A DNA stretch of 64,000 bases, from contig NZ_FNTA01000003.1 of assembly GCF_900105055.1 (NCBI RefSeq), positions 310,001-374,000 of the forward strand. The letters run 5' to 3'. This DNA is from Amycolatopsis lurida. Lineage in GTDB: Bacteria; Actinomycetota; Actinomycetes; Mycobacteriales; Pseudonocardiaceae. Numbering within the stretch: the first letter of the stretch is position 1; each line of letters begins with the position of its first letter. A program made the translations under genes and the position numbers. The notes under the pieces were generated by a model. The model worked only from the letters and a program-made list of their open reading frames with translations. It had not been told where the DNA came from and did no database searches. Positions 50,999 through 58,843 of this stretch are shown here, piece after piece.

Positions 50999-51306
50999 AG
51001 ACCTGCCCATATGAGCATCAACCGGGCATTCGGCCACGGGAACTGTCCTTGGTAGACGCTTAAGGGCAGAGCGAGTCCCGTCAGTTCCGCACGTCACCAC
51101 GAAGGCTTCCTTGCGCGTGGCCCGCCCGCGACACCTTTGCCCTATCGCTCAATAGAACCGCCCTTGTTACTCACGACCCTCGCAGAATCATGCAGATTCC
51201 TGAATCGGGCACTTTTCGGGTCAGGAAGCGTCCCTTGTGGACGCCCCGAGCGTGATCGGGCCCCGAAGCTACGCCACGTTCGGCTTACCGTGAAGGCCTC
51301 CTTCCC
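50976..51306. repeat. degenerate tandem copies of a ~140-base noncoding unit
   Basis: Bases 50976-51116 and 51163-51306 share a collinear pattern: TACTCACGACCC-type start, CGCAGA, CGGGCA, a GTCC(C)TTGGTAGACGC / GTCCCTTGTGGACGC block and a GAAGGCTTCCTT / GAAGGCCTCCTT end. This and the flanking hairpins fill the 621-base gap between the PPOX gene and the APH-like gene. No supported gene was found in the gap. Confidence 0.5.
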
Positions 51307-51324
51307 TACCTTGAGAGTAGGGAA
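51302..51324. terminator. small hairpin TTCCCTAC/GTAGGGAA
   Basis: TTCCCTAC (51302-51309) and GTAGGGAA (51317-51324) form an 8-bp stem with a 7-base loop at the end of the second repeat copy. It could be a terminator or just part of the repeat; there is no adjacent gene end. Confidence 0.4.
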
Positions 51325-51499
51325 AGTCAAGTTTGCACTGAGGTACCGAACCACCGCTGACTGTTTCCGCTGTTCAGGGGCTTGTGAGCCTGGAGACTCG
51401 CCGCATCCATGCCCATCAGGCCGATTGGTATTACAGCCTGCGGCGTCACCGTGAGACAGACCCGTTGATCATGGCCGTCGAACCAATAGGGCGGCGGCC

Positions 51500-52393
51500 A
51501 TGATCACACGGACTGATACCTTGAACGGCATGGCGGACGTCACTCTCAGCACTCCTCTCCAGCCACGTGACCTGCGTAAAGAGTCGGTGGATGAGGTGTT
51601 GAGTCGCGTCGAGGCCGGACTGGGCGTGGTGCTTGATCGTGCGACGGTGACGCGCAAGCGGCGCTCGGTCGGTGCCCGGAGCGATCGGGGTACCTGGGTG
51701 CGGATCGAGTTCCGTCCGCTGGCCAAGATCGTTGCCCAGGGGCAGGCCGCGGACGGCACGGAGGCCGCGAACCTGCTTAGTGACATCGCGAAGCCCGCTT
51801 GGTATGCCGCGCTGAGCTGGCACGCAGGTGATGCTCAGGTCGTCTGGCGTGCTGATGAGGTCGAGTTCGTCACCGATGCGCCCCTTCAGCGGCGGATGAT
51901 GCGGGACGTGTCGTTGTCCGCGGCGTGGTGGGCCACGTTCAACGCCTCGCTGGATTCCCTCGCCGGCCAGCGCACGACCCGGATCGCTACCCCGGACACC
52001 GAGGTGATCACGCAATCCTTGGTCACACGCGAGATCGAGCGCGCTTTCCCTGGGCAGGTAGACAGCACGCTCACTGGCCCCTGGGTGCCCGCGCACGCGG
52101 ATCTGAACTGGGCGAACCTGACGTGGCCCGGGTGCTGGATCATCGACTGGGAGGACTGGGGCATGGCGCCGCGCGGGCTGGACTCGGCGAACCTATGGGC
52201 CAGTTCGTTGGGGATCCCCGGGCTCGCTGAGCGTGTGCGGCAGGAACGACGTGCCGACATGGAAACGCGGCCGGGAATGGTCATGGCGTTGTTCTGCTGC
52301 GCGAAGATTCTCAATGACTCGTCGATTCCGGCCGAGCTGCGGGAAATCGTGACCCGCGAGGCAAGCGCGGTCGTCGCCGATCTTCAACGCTGA
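51500..52393 (+). CDS. APH-like phosphotransferase family protein
   Basis: This 297-residue protein has the catalytic core of aminoglycoside-phosphotransferase-like kinases. The Brenner motif is HADLNWANLTW (catalytic Asp and Asn) and the metal site is IIDWEDWGMAPRGLDSANLW. The N-terminal lobe is weakly conserved. Such kinases phosphorylate small molecules, but relatives also act on peptides in some RiPP pathways. It converges on the aldo/keto reductase with only 10 bases between stops, so it is not in that operon but may belong to the same island. The ATG at 51530 is an alternative start. Substrate unknown. Confidence 0.8.
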   Translation: MITRTDTLNGMADVTLSTPLQPRDLRKESVDEVLSRVEAGLGVVLDRATVTRKRRSVGARSDRGTWVRIEFRPLAKIVAQGQAADGTEAANLLSDIAKPAWYAALSWHAGDAQVVWRADEVEFVTDAPLQRRMMRDVSLSAAWWATFNASLDSLAGQRTTRIATPDTEVITQSLVTREIERAFPGQVDSTLTGPWVPAHADLNWANLTWPGCWIIDWEDWGMAPRGLDSANLWASSLGIPGLAERVRQERRADMETRPGMVMALFCCAKILNDSSIPAELREIVTREASAVVADLQR

Positions 52394-52403
52394 TCGGTGT
52401 CCG

Positions 52404-53261
52404 TCACGATGCCGTGTTGATCAACTCCGTGTAGCGGGCGACCGCAGCAGAACTTACCGTCAACGTCGTCGCTGCGACGAGTTCGCGTAGGTGAGCGGGA
52501 CTGCTGGTGCCGACCGCTACCCGCGTGACGCCTGGAAGCTCGTAAGCCAGCCGGAACGCTGCCTGCGGTGTTGAGCAGTCCTGATCGGCTGCCAGGAAAG
52601 CCCGCAAGTCCAGCTCAGCCCATGCCGTGTCAGCGGTGTTTCCAGCAAATGGGCTCATGCCCCATCGGTGGTGCGAAGCTACGCCGACCCTCTGGCACAA
52701 GCTCGTCCCCGCGTTGAGAATCGGTGCCGCCACTGACAAACCGGCTCGCAAGAGGACCACCTCTGGCCGAATGCCCGACACGTCGTACTCGACGGCGGCC
52801 ACGACAGGCCGAGGATCCCAGGTGGCGACGCCCCAAGTACCGCACAACCCGGACTGGGCAGCTTCGCTCAGCACCGCGCAAGCGGCTGCCAACCTGTCGT
52901 AGGACTCCGCAGGGCCGAGCCCTGACAGTGCGAGTTCTGGGTTATGCAGGAACACGACGTCCGGGAGGTGGTCCAGCTCAGAGGCTGACCGCTCGACCGC
53001 CGCCCGAAGACGGGCGGGGTCGAGCGAGTGCACCGGGCGCTCACCGCTGCCGCCAGGGAAGTACCCCACCTTGGTGGACAAGGTGAACTCCCCGAGCAGG
53101 TCGGCCGCGGTTCGCGCGAGCGCCCGGTGCGTGGTGAAGCCCCGGTAGTTGTACGCGGTGTCGATACCGCGCACGCCGAGTCTTACGGCGTGTTCGAGTA
53201 CGTCCCGGTCGGGATCAGACCGGTGCAGGCCGAGGACAACGCCTCGGTCAGCTCCGCACAC
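52404..53261 (-). CDS. aldo/keto reductase
   Basis: This is a 285-residue NADPH-dependent TIM-barrel oxidoreductase. The AKR tetrad is visible: Asp and Tyr in GIDTAYNYRG, Lys in TLSTKVGYF and His in DVVFLHNPEL. GVTRVAVGTSSPAHLRELV near the end matches the cofactor-binding region. The first 26 codons overlap the end of the JmjC gene in another frame. The N-terminus reads GVVLGLHRSDPDRDVL, which fits the family, so the overlap is probably real and implies tight coupling. It is likely the last gene of the peptide-JmjC-AKR operon. Confidence 0.85.
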   Translation of the reverse strand: MCGADRGVVLGLHRSDPDRDVLEHAVRLGVRGIDTAYNYRGFTTHRALARTAADLLGEFTLSTKVGYFPGGSGERPVHSLDPARLRAAVERSASELDHLPDVVFLHNPELALSGLGPAESYDRLAAACAVLSEAAQSGLCGTWGVATWDPRPVVAAVEYDVSGIRPEVVLLRAGLSVAAPILNAGTSLCQRVGVASHHRWGMSPFAGNTADTAWAELDLRAFLAADQDCSTPQAAFRLAYELPGVTRVAVGTSSPAHLRELVAATTLTVSSAAVARYTELINTAS

Positions 53262-54406
53262 ACGCCCTCCTCCAGCAATGGCTCCGCGATCGCCGCCGCG
53301 TCTACCCCGGTCGTCGCTGTCACGTCGACGAGATCAACCGGATGCCCCGACAGCAGCTGCAGCAGCGCCGGTCCTGCCCTTTCACCAAAGGTGATTTTCT
53401 TCCCCGCTGCGCGTACCTCAATCATCTCGCCTTGGTGCTCGACCTGGGGCGGGAAGTCGGCAACACACAGCACTGTCGTCGGCGGACCGAACACTCCGCG
53501 CGTGGCTACCTGCCGTGGCGGATGTCGCTCTTGCTCCCGAAGGGAAAGGTACTCGCCGACCGGATAGTCAGCCACGAGTCGGCGGACCTCCGAGACGAGT
53601 TGATCTTGCTGGTCGGCCTCCGCGTCCGACCCGTTCCACCGGTCAAGGTCATGGCGGAACGGCTCGCGCTCGCGGCTACGGTCGGCTACCCACGTCAACC
53701 AGTCCACACCGGTTCGCTTCACGAACCCGAATGTCAAGTGAAGGCTGTAGCCCTCGCCCTGATCAGCGCGCGTGGCCTGATGCCAGTAGCCGCGCGGGAT
53801 GTGCATGACGTCCCCACGACGCATAGTCCCGGACCACACGATGTCTTCGCTCGGCGCGGTATTGGGCTCGGCGTCTCGATACATTGGCACCGGCCTGGAA
53901 GCACCGCGCACTTCCCAGGATTTTTCGCCCGCGATTTGAACGATCACTACGTCGTGATCATCCCAATGCAGCGAGAACCCGGCCGCGTCGTTGGTGGTCA
54001 GATAGGTGTTTACCTGCACTACCTCTCGTGACCACCATTGCAGAGCACGGCAGGCGACCTCCATTGTCGGATCGAATGCGTCAAGTGCGTCGAGCACCAC
54101 CGTGCATCCCGATTGTAACAATTGGCCGAGTCTGTCCATGTTGGCCACCGGCACCGCCTGCCCGCGTCGCGTAACCTGCTGAGTGAGGTAGGCGTCGGGA
54201 TGCAACTCGGTGCCGTTCTCAAAACACCGGAATTGCGGCGGGGCCAAGCTGCGCCGCATGACGACGTCCAACAAGCGCTGCGGAGTCAACAGCTGCGAGC
54301 ACAGCCCCGGGTCAGCCATGCTGCCCCGAGCGAACTCGACACCGAGCCCGCTCGGATCGCTCCACCCCAACGCCTTCTCGATCGACCGGACCAAATCGTG
54401 ATCCAT
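53183..54406 (-). CDS. JmjC/cupin-like Fe(II)/2-oxoglutarate-dependent oxygenase
   Basis: This 407-residue protein has the cupin-4/JmjC fold of ribosomal-oxygenase-like enzymes. The iron ligands are in FSLHWDDHDVVIVQ (HxD) and HIPRGYWHQA (distal His). RGDVMHIPRG and the aromatic-rich SLHLTFGFVKRTGVDWL follow. The C-terminal ~150 residues resemble the dimerisation/winged-helix part of such oxygenases. Known relatives hydroxylate protein or peptide side chains (Arg, His, Asp, Asn). A 52-residue peptide gene ends 13 bases before its ATG, and the AKR gene overlaps its end. The natural inference is that the peptide is the substrate. It diverges little from the XRE-linked island in base composition. 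Confidence 0.82.
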   Translation of the reverse strand: MDHDLVRSIEKALGWSDPSGLGVEFARGSMADPGLCSQLLTPQRLLDVVMRRSLAPPQFRCFENGTELHPDAYLTQQVTRRGQAVPVANMDRLGQLLQSGCTVVLDALDAFDPTMEVACRALQWWSREVVQVNTYLTTNDAAGFSLHWDDHDVVIVQIAGEKSWEVRGASRPVPMYRDAEPNTAPSEDIVWSGTMRRGDVMHIPRGYWHQATRADQGEGYSLHLTFGFVKRTGVDWLTWVADRSREREPFRHDLDRWNGSDAEADQQDQLVSEVRRLVADYPVGEYLSLREQERHPPRQVATRGVFGPPTTVLCVADFPPQVEHQGEMIEVRAAGKKITFGERAGPALLQLLSGHPVDLVDVTATTGVDAAAIAEPLLEEGVCAELTEALSSACTGLIPTGTYSNTP

Positions 54407-54419
54407 TGCCGCCGCCCTG

Positions 54420-54578
54420 TCAGGACGACTCGGGGATGTTCAGCCCGTCGCCGCCCGCGTCACCATGGCCATCCCCGCCCGCGTCCTGCGCACCATCGGA
54501 GTGCACAGCGTCCATACGACCTCGGACGGAGGACAACTGCTCTACTGCCACAACCAGACCATCGGTCTTCGATTCCAC
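54420..54578 (-). CDS. 52-residue Asp/Gly-rich peptide, candidate RiPP precursor
   Basis: This small gene starts with GTG at 54578 and stops with TGA at 54420-54422, just before the JmjC gene. AAAGGAG lies 7 bases upstream of the GTG, one of the best ribosome binding sites in the region. The N-terminal ~27 residues look like an amphipathic leader (VESKTDGLVVAVEQLSSVRG, then RMDAVHS). The rest is a low-complexity core, DGAQDAGGDGHGDAGGDG, with an internal DAGGDG duplication and the end LNIPESS. There is no Cys, and Ser or Thr residues occur at both ends. I do not recognise a named precursor family: it lacks FxLD, FxSxx-COOH or Cys-rich features. It could also be a regulatory leader peptide. 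Confidence 0.65.
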   Translation of the reverse strand: MESKTDGLVVAVEQLSSVRGRMDAVHSDGAQDAGGDGHGDAGGDGLNIPESS

Positions 54579-54608
54579 GAGAGTGCTCCTTTGCTTGATT
54601 TATTTCTA

Positions 54609-54641
54609 TTCAAAGATTTGAAGCTAAGCAGTTTCGAACTG
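54609..54641. promoter_or_regulatory. two dyads upstream of the peptide gene
   Basis: TTCAAAGATTTGAA (54609-54622) is a perfect palindrome with a 2-base centre. CAGTTTCGAACTG (54629-54641) is a second dyad with arms CAGTT/AACTG. Both lie in an AT-rich stretch 30-63 bases upstream of the peptide start. They look like operators controlling the peptide-JmjC-AKR unit. The divergently encoded XRE protein nearby is the nearest candidate regulator. Confidence 0.45.
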
Positions 54642-54694
54642 TGGAACCATTCCTCCTTTCTGTTGAAGTGGAGACGCCTTGACTGACAGGGCGA

Positions 54695-55066
54695 CTAGAC
54701 GTCAAACCAGCCGCTGTCGCGTTTTTCTCGGCTGGACTTCGGAGGCGGCACGGGGCGTGGCACTCGCTTCGGCAGTCGCGGCGTCGGCATTCGGATGACT
54801 TGCGTGTCTTGCTCAGTTGGCCATTGCGGGAAGCATTTCGGGCATTTGAAGCCGTCCATACTTTGTGTGTCGAGCGTGCAGACGACTCCACACTTGGCGA
54901 CACCGAACAACTTCCCCGTGGCGCGCAGGCGGCTCTTCTCGCTCGCGACTTGATGCAAGACCGTGTCATGCAGCACTGCCCGCCATACCGAGGCGCCGCA
55001 CTGGTCTTCCAGGTTCGCCATCCCTTCACCTGCAGTCTGCGACCTAAGGGCAGACCGGGTGCTCAC
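54695..55066 (-). CDS. small Cys-containing hypothetical protein
   Basis: This is a 123-residue protein from the GTG at 55066, which overlaps the upstream gene's stop by 4 bases (GTGA). The ATG at 55021 (MANLEDQCGASVW) is an alternative start. AKCGVVCTLDTQ followed by GFKCPKCFPQW gives a CxxxC...CxxC spacing that could bind zinc. The C-terminus is basic and Pro-rich (LPKRVPRPVPPPKSSREK). I do not recognise the family. Coupling to the gene before it, and the shared strand with the peptide-JmjC-AKR genes, argue that it is real. A 116-base AT-rich gap separates it from the peptide gene. Confidence 0.6.
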   Translation of the reverse strand: MSTRSALRSQTAGEGMANLEDQCGASVWRAVLHDTVLHQVASEKSRLRATGKLFGVAKCGVVCTLDTQSMDGFKCPKCFPQWPTEQDTQVIRMPTPRLPKRVPRPVPPPKSSREKRDSGWFDV

Positions 55067-55362
55067 GGTTCAACGAGGTGTCGGAGTGACTTGGGCAGCA
55101 GGCCGCAGCTGGCAGCGTTTTGCGGAGTCGCGGCGTTGCCGGAGGTCTGATTGTCGGCGTGTTCGTGTAGAACTGCGGCAAGCCTTTGCAGCAGTTTGGC
55201 GAACTCGCGTTGCCGATCTGGCAGCATCTGTCCGCTTGCCAGCTCGCCGACGACTCTCGGAACCAGCTGATTTACGGCTCCAAGCGCACGCAACAACCCC
55301 GCGGTTTCCAACGGCACCGTCGCGCCGCCAGCATCTTGGTCACCCTGCGTCGTTCCAGCCAT
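55063..55362 (-). CDS. small helical hypothetical protein divergent from XRE gene
   Basis: This is a 99-residue protein from the ATG at 55362, which is preceded by GAGGACGAGG. The middle (LETAGLLRALGAVNQLVPRV, then DRQREFAKLLQRLAAVLHEHA) should form two or more helices. The C-terminus is low complexity. A longer frame to 55581 exists but overlaps the regulator's promoter. No family is recognised. It diverges from the XRE regulator, and small partners of this kind are common beside actinomycete XRE genes. It overlaps the next gene by 4 bases (GTGA). Confidence 0.6.
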   Translation of the reverse strand: MAGTTQGDQDAGGATVPLETAGLLRALGAVNQLVPRVVGELASGQMLPDRQREFAKLLQRLAAVLHEHADNQTSGNAATPQNAASCGLLPKSLRHLVEP

Positions 55363-55566
55363 CGCCTCGTCCTCTACTACGTCGTTGGGAGCACCCCGAC
55401 GACCAGGACCCGGTCGCGGGCGGCCCGAGGGGAAGGGGAGCTCCGCCCGTGACCTGCGGTGGCTGTCGACCAGTCGTCGGGGTGCCGCCAATGACTTTCG
55501 TCCGTGGAAGAAGTGCAGGCCAGGGCGAAAATCTGGCGTTTTCCTTGCATCGACGGCTCTGACCTG

Positions 55567-55596
55567 CGGTAACGTGTTCACTTCGTGGCGTTACCG
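55567..55596. promoter_or_regulatory. inverted repeat CGGTAACG-N14-CGTTACCG before the XRE gene
   Basis: CGGTAACG (55567-55574) and CGTTACCG (55589-55596) are exact reverse complements, 14 bases apart and just upstream of the XRE start at 55610. The 22-base centre-to-centre spacing, two helical turns, suits a dimeric regulator. Autoregulation is the likely use. Confidence 0.55.
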
Positions 55597-55609
55597 AGGG
55601 GAGACGGGA

Positions 55610-57013
55610 ATGGGCGGTCGACGCACGCGGTTCGTGGGGGCCAGGAAGGCGGCCGGGTACACACAGGAAGGCTTTGCCTTTGCCCTAGACCTCGATCCCA
55701 GCACCGTCAACCGTTGGGAACGCGGCACGTCGGAACCGCAGGTTCACAACTGGCCGAAGATCGCCGAGCTACTCAAAGTGACGCCCGCTGAGCTGGAGGA
55801 ACTTCTCCGGGAAGGTGTCGAGGCTACCGGCGATCTGGTCAGTGTGACGCAGGCTGCAACGGCCTCGCCGCCGACGATTCTGAGCAGCGCGAATGACCTC
55901 ACGATGCGAGCCGCGCACTTCGGGCTGGTGTATGCCGCCTCACTACCAGCTACCGTAGAGGTCGTAGCCGAGCTAGGGAGAAGCGACATGGAGCGGCGGC
56001 AGTTCCTGACGGGCGCGATGTTCAGCGTGGCGGCATCGATCGCTCCAAGTCGCGATTGGCTGGTGGCAACTCTTGAGGAGGCCACCCAGACGCGCGGCCG
56101 GGTCGGATCGCCGCAGATCGAGACGATCCGGAAGACGTTCGGCATCTTCCAGGAGCTCGACGTGATGCGTGGTGGTGGTCATGCCCGCACGCAGCTGACG
56201 GCGTACTTGAAGCAGGTCGTGATCCCGCTGCTCCAGGAGAACGATCCGGAGACCGCCAATGGAGCCGAGCTGTACTCGGCGGCCAGCGAACAGCTCTACT
56301 TGTTGGGCTGGATGGCGTTTGACAATGGCGAACACGCGATTGCGCAGCGGTATCTAATCCAGTCCTTGCGTCTCGCCGAAGCGGCGATGAACGTCGAACT
56401 GGGAGCCCATGTTCTCGCCGGCCTTTCCGACCAGGCCACGCTGACGGGTCACCCTGACCACGGAGTGCAGCTGGCTCGAACCGGGATCGCAGGACTTTCG
56501 CGTGGTCACTCGCCCGCCTGCCTCGCCGACCTAAGAGCGCTTCAGGCTCGCGCTGAGGCTGCGATGGGCGACGGTAGTGCGGCAGCGAAGAGCGTCCACC
56601 TTTCCCAACAGGCATTCGAACAGGTCGTTACGGACGATGAGCAAGAGTGGGCACGCTTCATCGACGTCGCGTACCTCAACGGTGAGTACGCGCACGCCTT
56701 CCGCGACCTCGAACGTCCGGCAGAAGCTGCCCTGTTTGCGCAGCTGTCGGCGGACGATGCAGCCAGGCAACGCCGAGCGCGACGTGGGTCTCTGGCGAAG
56801 GCTGCCATGGCGCGGGCAGCCTTGTCTGAACACAACCTGGACAAGGCGACGGCGGTTGCGCTGGAAGCAACACACCTTGCTGTCACGGTTAAGTCGTCGC
56901 GCTCAACTGAGGCTGTAAATGACCTTCGTGACAGGCTCAAGCCACACCGGCGGTCCCCAGTCGTACAAGACTTCTTCGAAGAGACCGACCTGCTCATGGC
57001 CGCATTGGCGTAG
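55610..57013 (+). CDS. XRE-type regulator with TPR-like C-terminal domain
   Basis: This is a 467-residue regulator. The N-terminal Cro/C1 helix-turn-helix is RFVGARKAAGYTQEGFAFAL with LDPSTVNRWERGTSEPQ. After a linker, residues ~140-460 form helical repeats (ENDPETANGAELYSAASEQL, YLLGWMAFDNGEHAIAQRYL, RLAEAAMN). This resembles the tetratricopeptide-like region of large Streptomyces regulators that sense small ligands or peptides. GAGGGGAG precedes the ATG. An inverted repeat lies in its promoter. It is the probable regulator of the divergent small-gene/JmjC operon. Confidence 0.88.
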   Translation: MGGRRTRFVGARKAAGYTQEGFAFALDLDPSTVNRWERGTSEPQVHNWPKIAELLKVTPAELEELLREGVEATGDLVSVTQAATASPPTILSSANDLTMRAAHFGLVYAASLPATVEVVAELGRSDMERRQFLTGAMFSVAASIAPSRDWLVATLEEATQTRGRVGSPQIETIRKTFGIFQELDVMRGGGHARTQLTAYLKQVVIPLLQENDPETANGAELYSAASEQLYLLGWMAFDNGEHAIAQRYLIQSLRLAEAAMNVELGAHVLAGLSDQATLTGHPDHGVQLARTGIAGLSRGHSPACLADLRALQARAEAAMGDGSAAAKSVHLSQQAFEQVVTDDEQEWARFIDVAYLNGEYAHAFRDLERPAEAALFAQLSADDAARQRRARRGSLAKAAMARAALSEHNLDKATAVALEATHLAVTVKSSRSTEAVNDLRDRLKPHRRSPVVQDFFEETDLLMAALA

Positions 57014-57021
57014 CAAGGGAC

Positions 57022-57660
57022 TCAGATAAAGGCGGATACGAGCGCGAGGTAGGCGCCGCCGCCGACGATGAGGCCAACGAGCGTGCCGACTGACACTTCG
57101 GCCGTGGTGTGGTCTTTGAGTTCGACGCGGGACCAGCAGACCCAGGCGACGCCGAGGAACAGCAGGGCGAGCCAGGGGCCGTAGACGCTCATGAGCATCA
57201 TGGTGGCACCGGCCGCGACGATGGCGTGCATCGAGATCTTGAACTTGAAGCCGAACGTGACTGCGAGCGCGACCAGGAGGCACGCCAGCTCGGCGGCCGC
57301 GAGAGCGATCATCTGGTGCGGCGCGTTGCCGACGATGAGGATGACGAACCCGAGTGCGAGCGAGCCGATGCACGCGGCGAACGGGACGAGCCGTCCGGCG
57401 CGGTTGGTGACGTGGTGGCTGTCCCACTTCCCCTGTTTTGCCCCGCGCACGATGACAGCCATCGGGATCAGCGAGCCGGTGACGCCGACGATGAGCCCCC
57501 ACAGCAGGGTCTGGCCGAGGTGGTAGCCGGTGACTTTCCAGGCCACGGCGAGCGGGAGTCCGAGGACCCAGACCCACGGGGCGAGAACTTCGGTGGCGAT
57601 GCGGGCCGCGCGCCGCCGGGTCTCGCTGGTGGCGGTCTCAGTGGACAGGGTCGGCGGCAT
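57022..57660 (-). CDS. PAP2-like integral membrane protein
   Basis: This 212-residue protein has about six membrane segments. The late motif CWSRVELKDHTTAEV matches the SRxxLxxHxxxDV part of the PAP2 phosphatase signature. KISMHA sits where PSGH is usual, and KQGKWDSHHVTNRAGR is a poor match to the first PAP2 motif. It may be an inactive or divergent lipid-phosphatase-like protein. The start overlaps the end of the MAB_1171c-type gene by 23 bases. It is the last gene of a four-gene operon with HTH and ImmA/IrrE genes. Confidence 0.75.
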   Translation of the reverse strand: MPPTLSTETATSETRRRAARIATEVLAPWVWVLGLPLAVAWKVTGYHLGQTLLWGLIVGVTGSLIPMAVIVRGAKQGKWDSHHVTNRAGRLVPFAACIGSLALGFVILIVGNAPHQMIALAAAELACLLVALAVTFGFKFKISMHAIVAAGATMMLMSVYGPWLALLFLGVAWVCWSRVELKDHTTAEVSVGTLVGLIVGGGAYLALVSAFI

Positions 57661-58843
57661 GGCTGCTGGTCTCCTTCAGGATCTCGGCGACGGTGGTGGA
57701 CGTGCTGTAGGCGGTGGCGACCGTCGCGAGCCACGCGGCTTCCTCGCGGTAGTCATCGGTGGCCTCGTCCGGCGTGAACGCTACCGGGTGTTCGGCGTGC
57801 ACGGGTGCGCCGTGCTCCGCGGTGACCAGGGCCGTGGCGATGGTCACGGCCTGCGCGTGTGCCCGGTTCGCGCTGGAAGTACCAGCCTCGGCCGGCTGGA
57901 GTGCGGCGGTGTAGACCGCCGGGTCCAGGTACGGCTGCAACGGCCCGACCAGCACGTCGTTGATCTCGGTCAGGCGGGTGCGGACAAGATCGGTGACGTC
58001 GGGCCGTCCGAAGACTCGCCGGGTTGGTGGTGCGTCGTACCGCAGCTCGGGGGCGAAGGTGGTCAGGTCGCGCCACAGCGGTTCGAGTGCGCGGTAGTGG
58101 CGGCGGAGCTGTCGGCGAGGGACGACGGCGGGCACGGTGACCCCGGCCATGAGCAGGAGGATTCCGGCCGTGGTGAGCACGCGGCTGGCGCCGATGTTGC
58201 CGAGTTCGGCCCATGGCGGATTGAGGTTGAAGCGGACCGCGAGGGAGTACAGGGCTTTGTGCGCGACGAAGGCCAGGCCGCAGATGCCGCCCCAGCGCAG
58301 GAGGCGGAGGCCGGTGCGGAGGTAGCCGCGGGGAAGGTCCTTGGCGTGGCGGCCGACGTAGACGACGTCGAACATGGCCAGTCCGAGGTACAGCTCGAAG
58401 ACGGCGAGGTACGCGACGACGAATGTGTGGTTGCCCGCCTCGGCGGTGATGGCGGGCAGGTTGCCCGGCAGCGGCCCGAGCAGGTACAGGACGCACAGTG
58501 CGAGCTGCGCCCCGATGAGGAGACGGGTCCGGATCCGGACCTTGGCCGGGATGGTGTCGACGGGGTGGGCGAGGTAGAGCACGAAGACCTGGAGCCAGTA
58601 GGCCGAGGACAACGTGAGCACGTGCACGATGTAGTTCGGCAGTGTGGGGATGCCGAACAGCCAGTCGTGGACGCCCCAGTCGGTGCCGAGGATCAACGCG
58701 ACGTTGAGCGCGGCGAGAGCCTTGACCATGGCCAGCAGGCCAGGGGTGCGGGAGCGCCGCCAGGATCTGATCCAGTAGAGCAGTGCGGCGGTCACGGCCA
58801 GCCAGGTCAGGAGCTGCTGGACCTGGGCGACGGGGATGGGCAT
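57638..58843 (-). CDS. MAB_1171c-type membrane protein
   Basis: This is a 401-residue protein with about seven membrane segments in residues 1-250 and a soluble C-terminal part. TLSSAYWLQVFVLYLAHP, RHYRALEPLWRDL and the APP...RR-F-RPDVTDLVRTRLTEI region match the actinobacterial MAB_1171c/DUF6545 family, annotated as putative transporters without proof. Members typically sit directly beside ImmA/IrrE and HTH genes, as here. Its start abuts the ImmA/IrrE stop. Its function in the set is unknown; membrane sensing of a signal that triggers the peptidase is one possibility. Confidence 0.78.
   Translation of the reverse strand: MPIPVAQVQQLLTWLAVTAALLYWIRSWRRSRTPGLLAMVKALAALNVALILGTDWGVHDWLFGIPTLPNYIVHVLTLSSAYWLQVFVLYLAHPVDTIPAKVRIRTRLLIGAQLALCVLYLLGPLPGNLPAITAEAGNHTFVVAYLAVFELYLGLAMFDVVYVGRHAKDLPRGYLRTGLRLLRWGGICGLAFVAHKALYSLAVRFNLNPPWAELGNIGASRVLTTAGILLLMAGVTVPAVVPRRQLRRHYRALEPLWRDLTTFAPELRYDAPPTRRVFGRPDVTDLVRTRLTEINDVLVGPLQPYLDPAVYTAALQPAEAGTSSANRAHAQAVTIATALVTAEHGAPVHAEHPVAFTPDEATDDYREEAAWLATVATAYSTSTTVAEILKETSSHAADPVH

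Noticed and set aside
51142..51354. Small frames on both strands in the repeat region
   Set aside because: They span the degenerate repeat units and a hairpin, and lack start signals.
54420..54578. Assigning the small peptide to a known RiPP class (FxLD lanthipeptide, FxSxx-COOH, class V lanthipeptide)
   Set aside because: It has no Cys, no FxLD, and its end (IPESS) does not fit FxSxx. No lanthionine synthetase, radical SAM or HopA1-like gene is adjacent.
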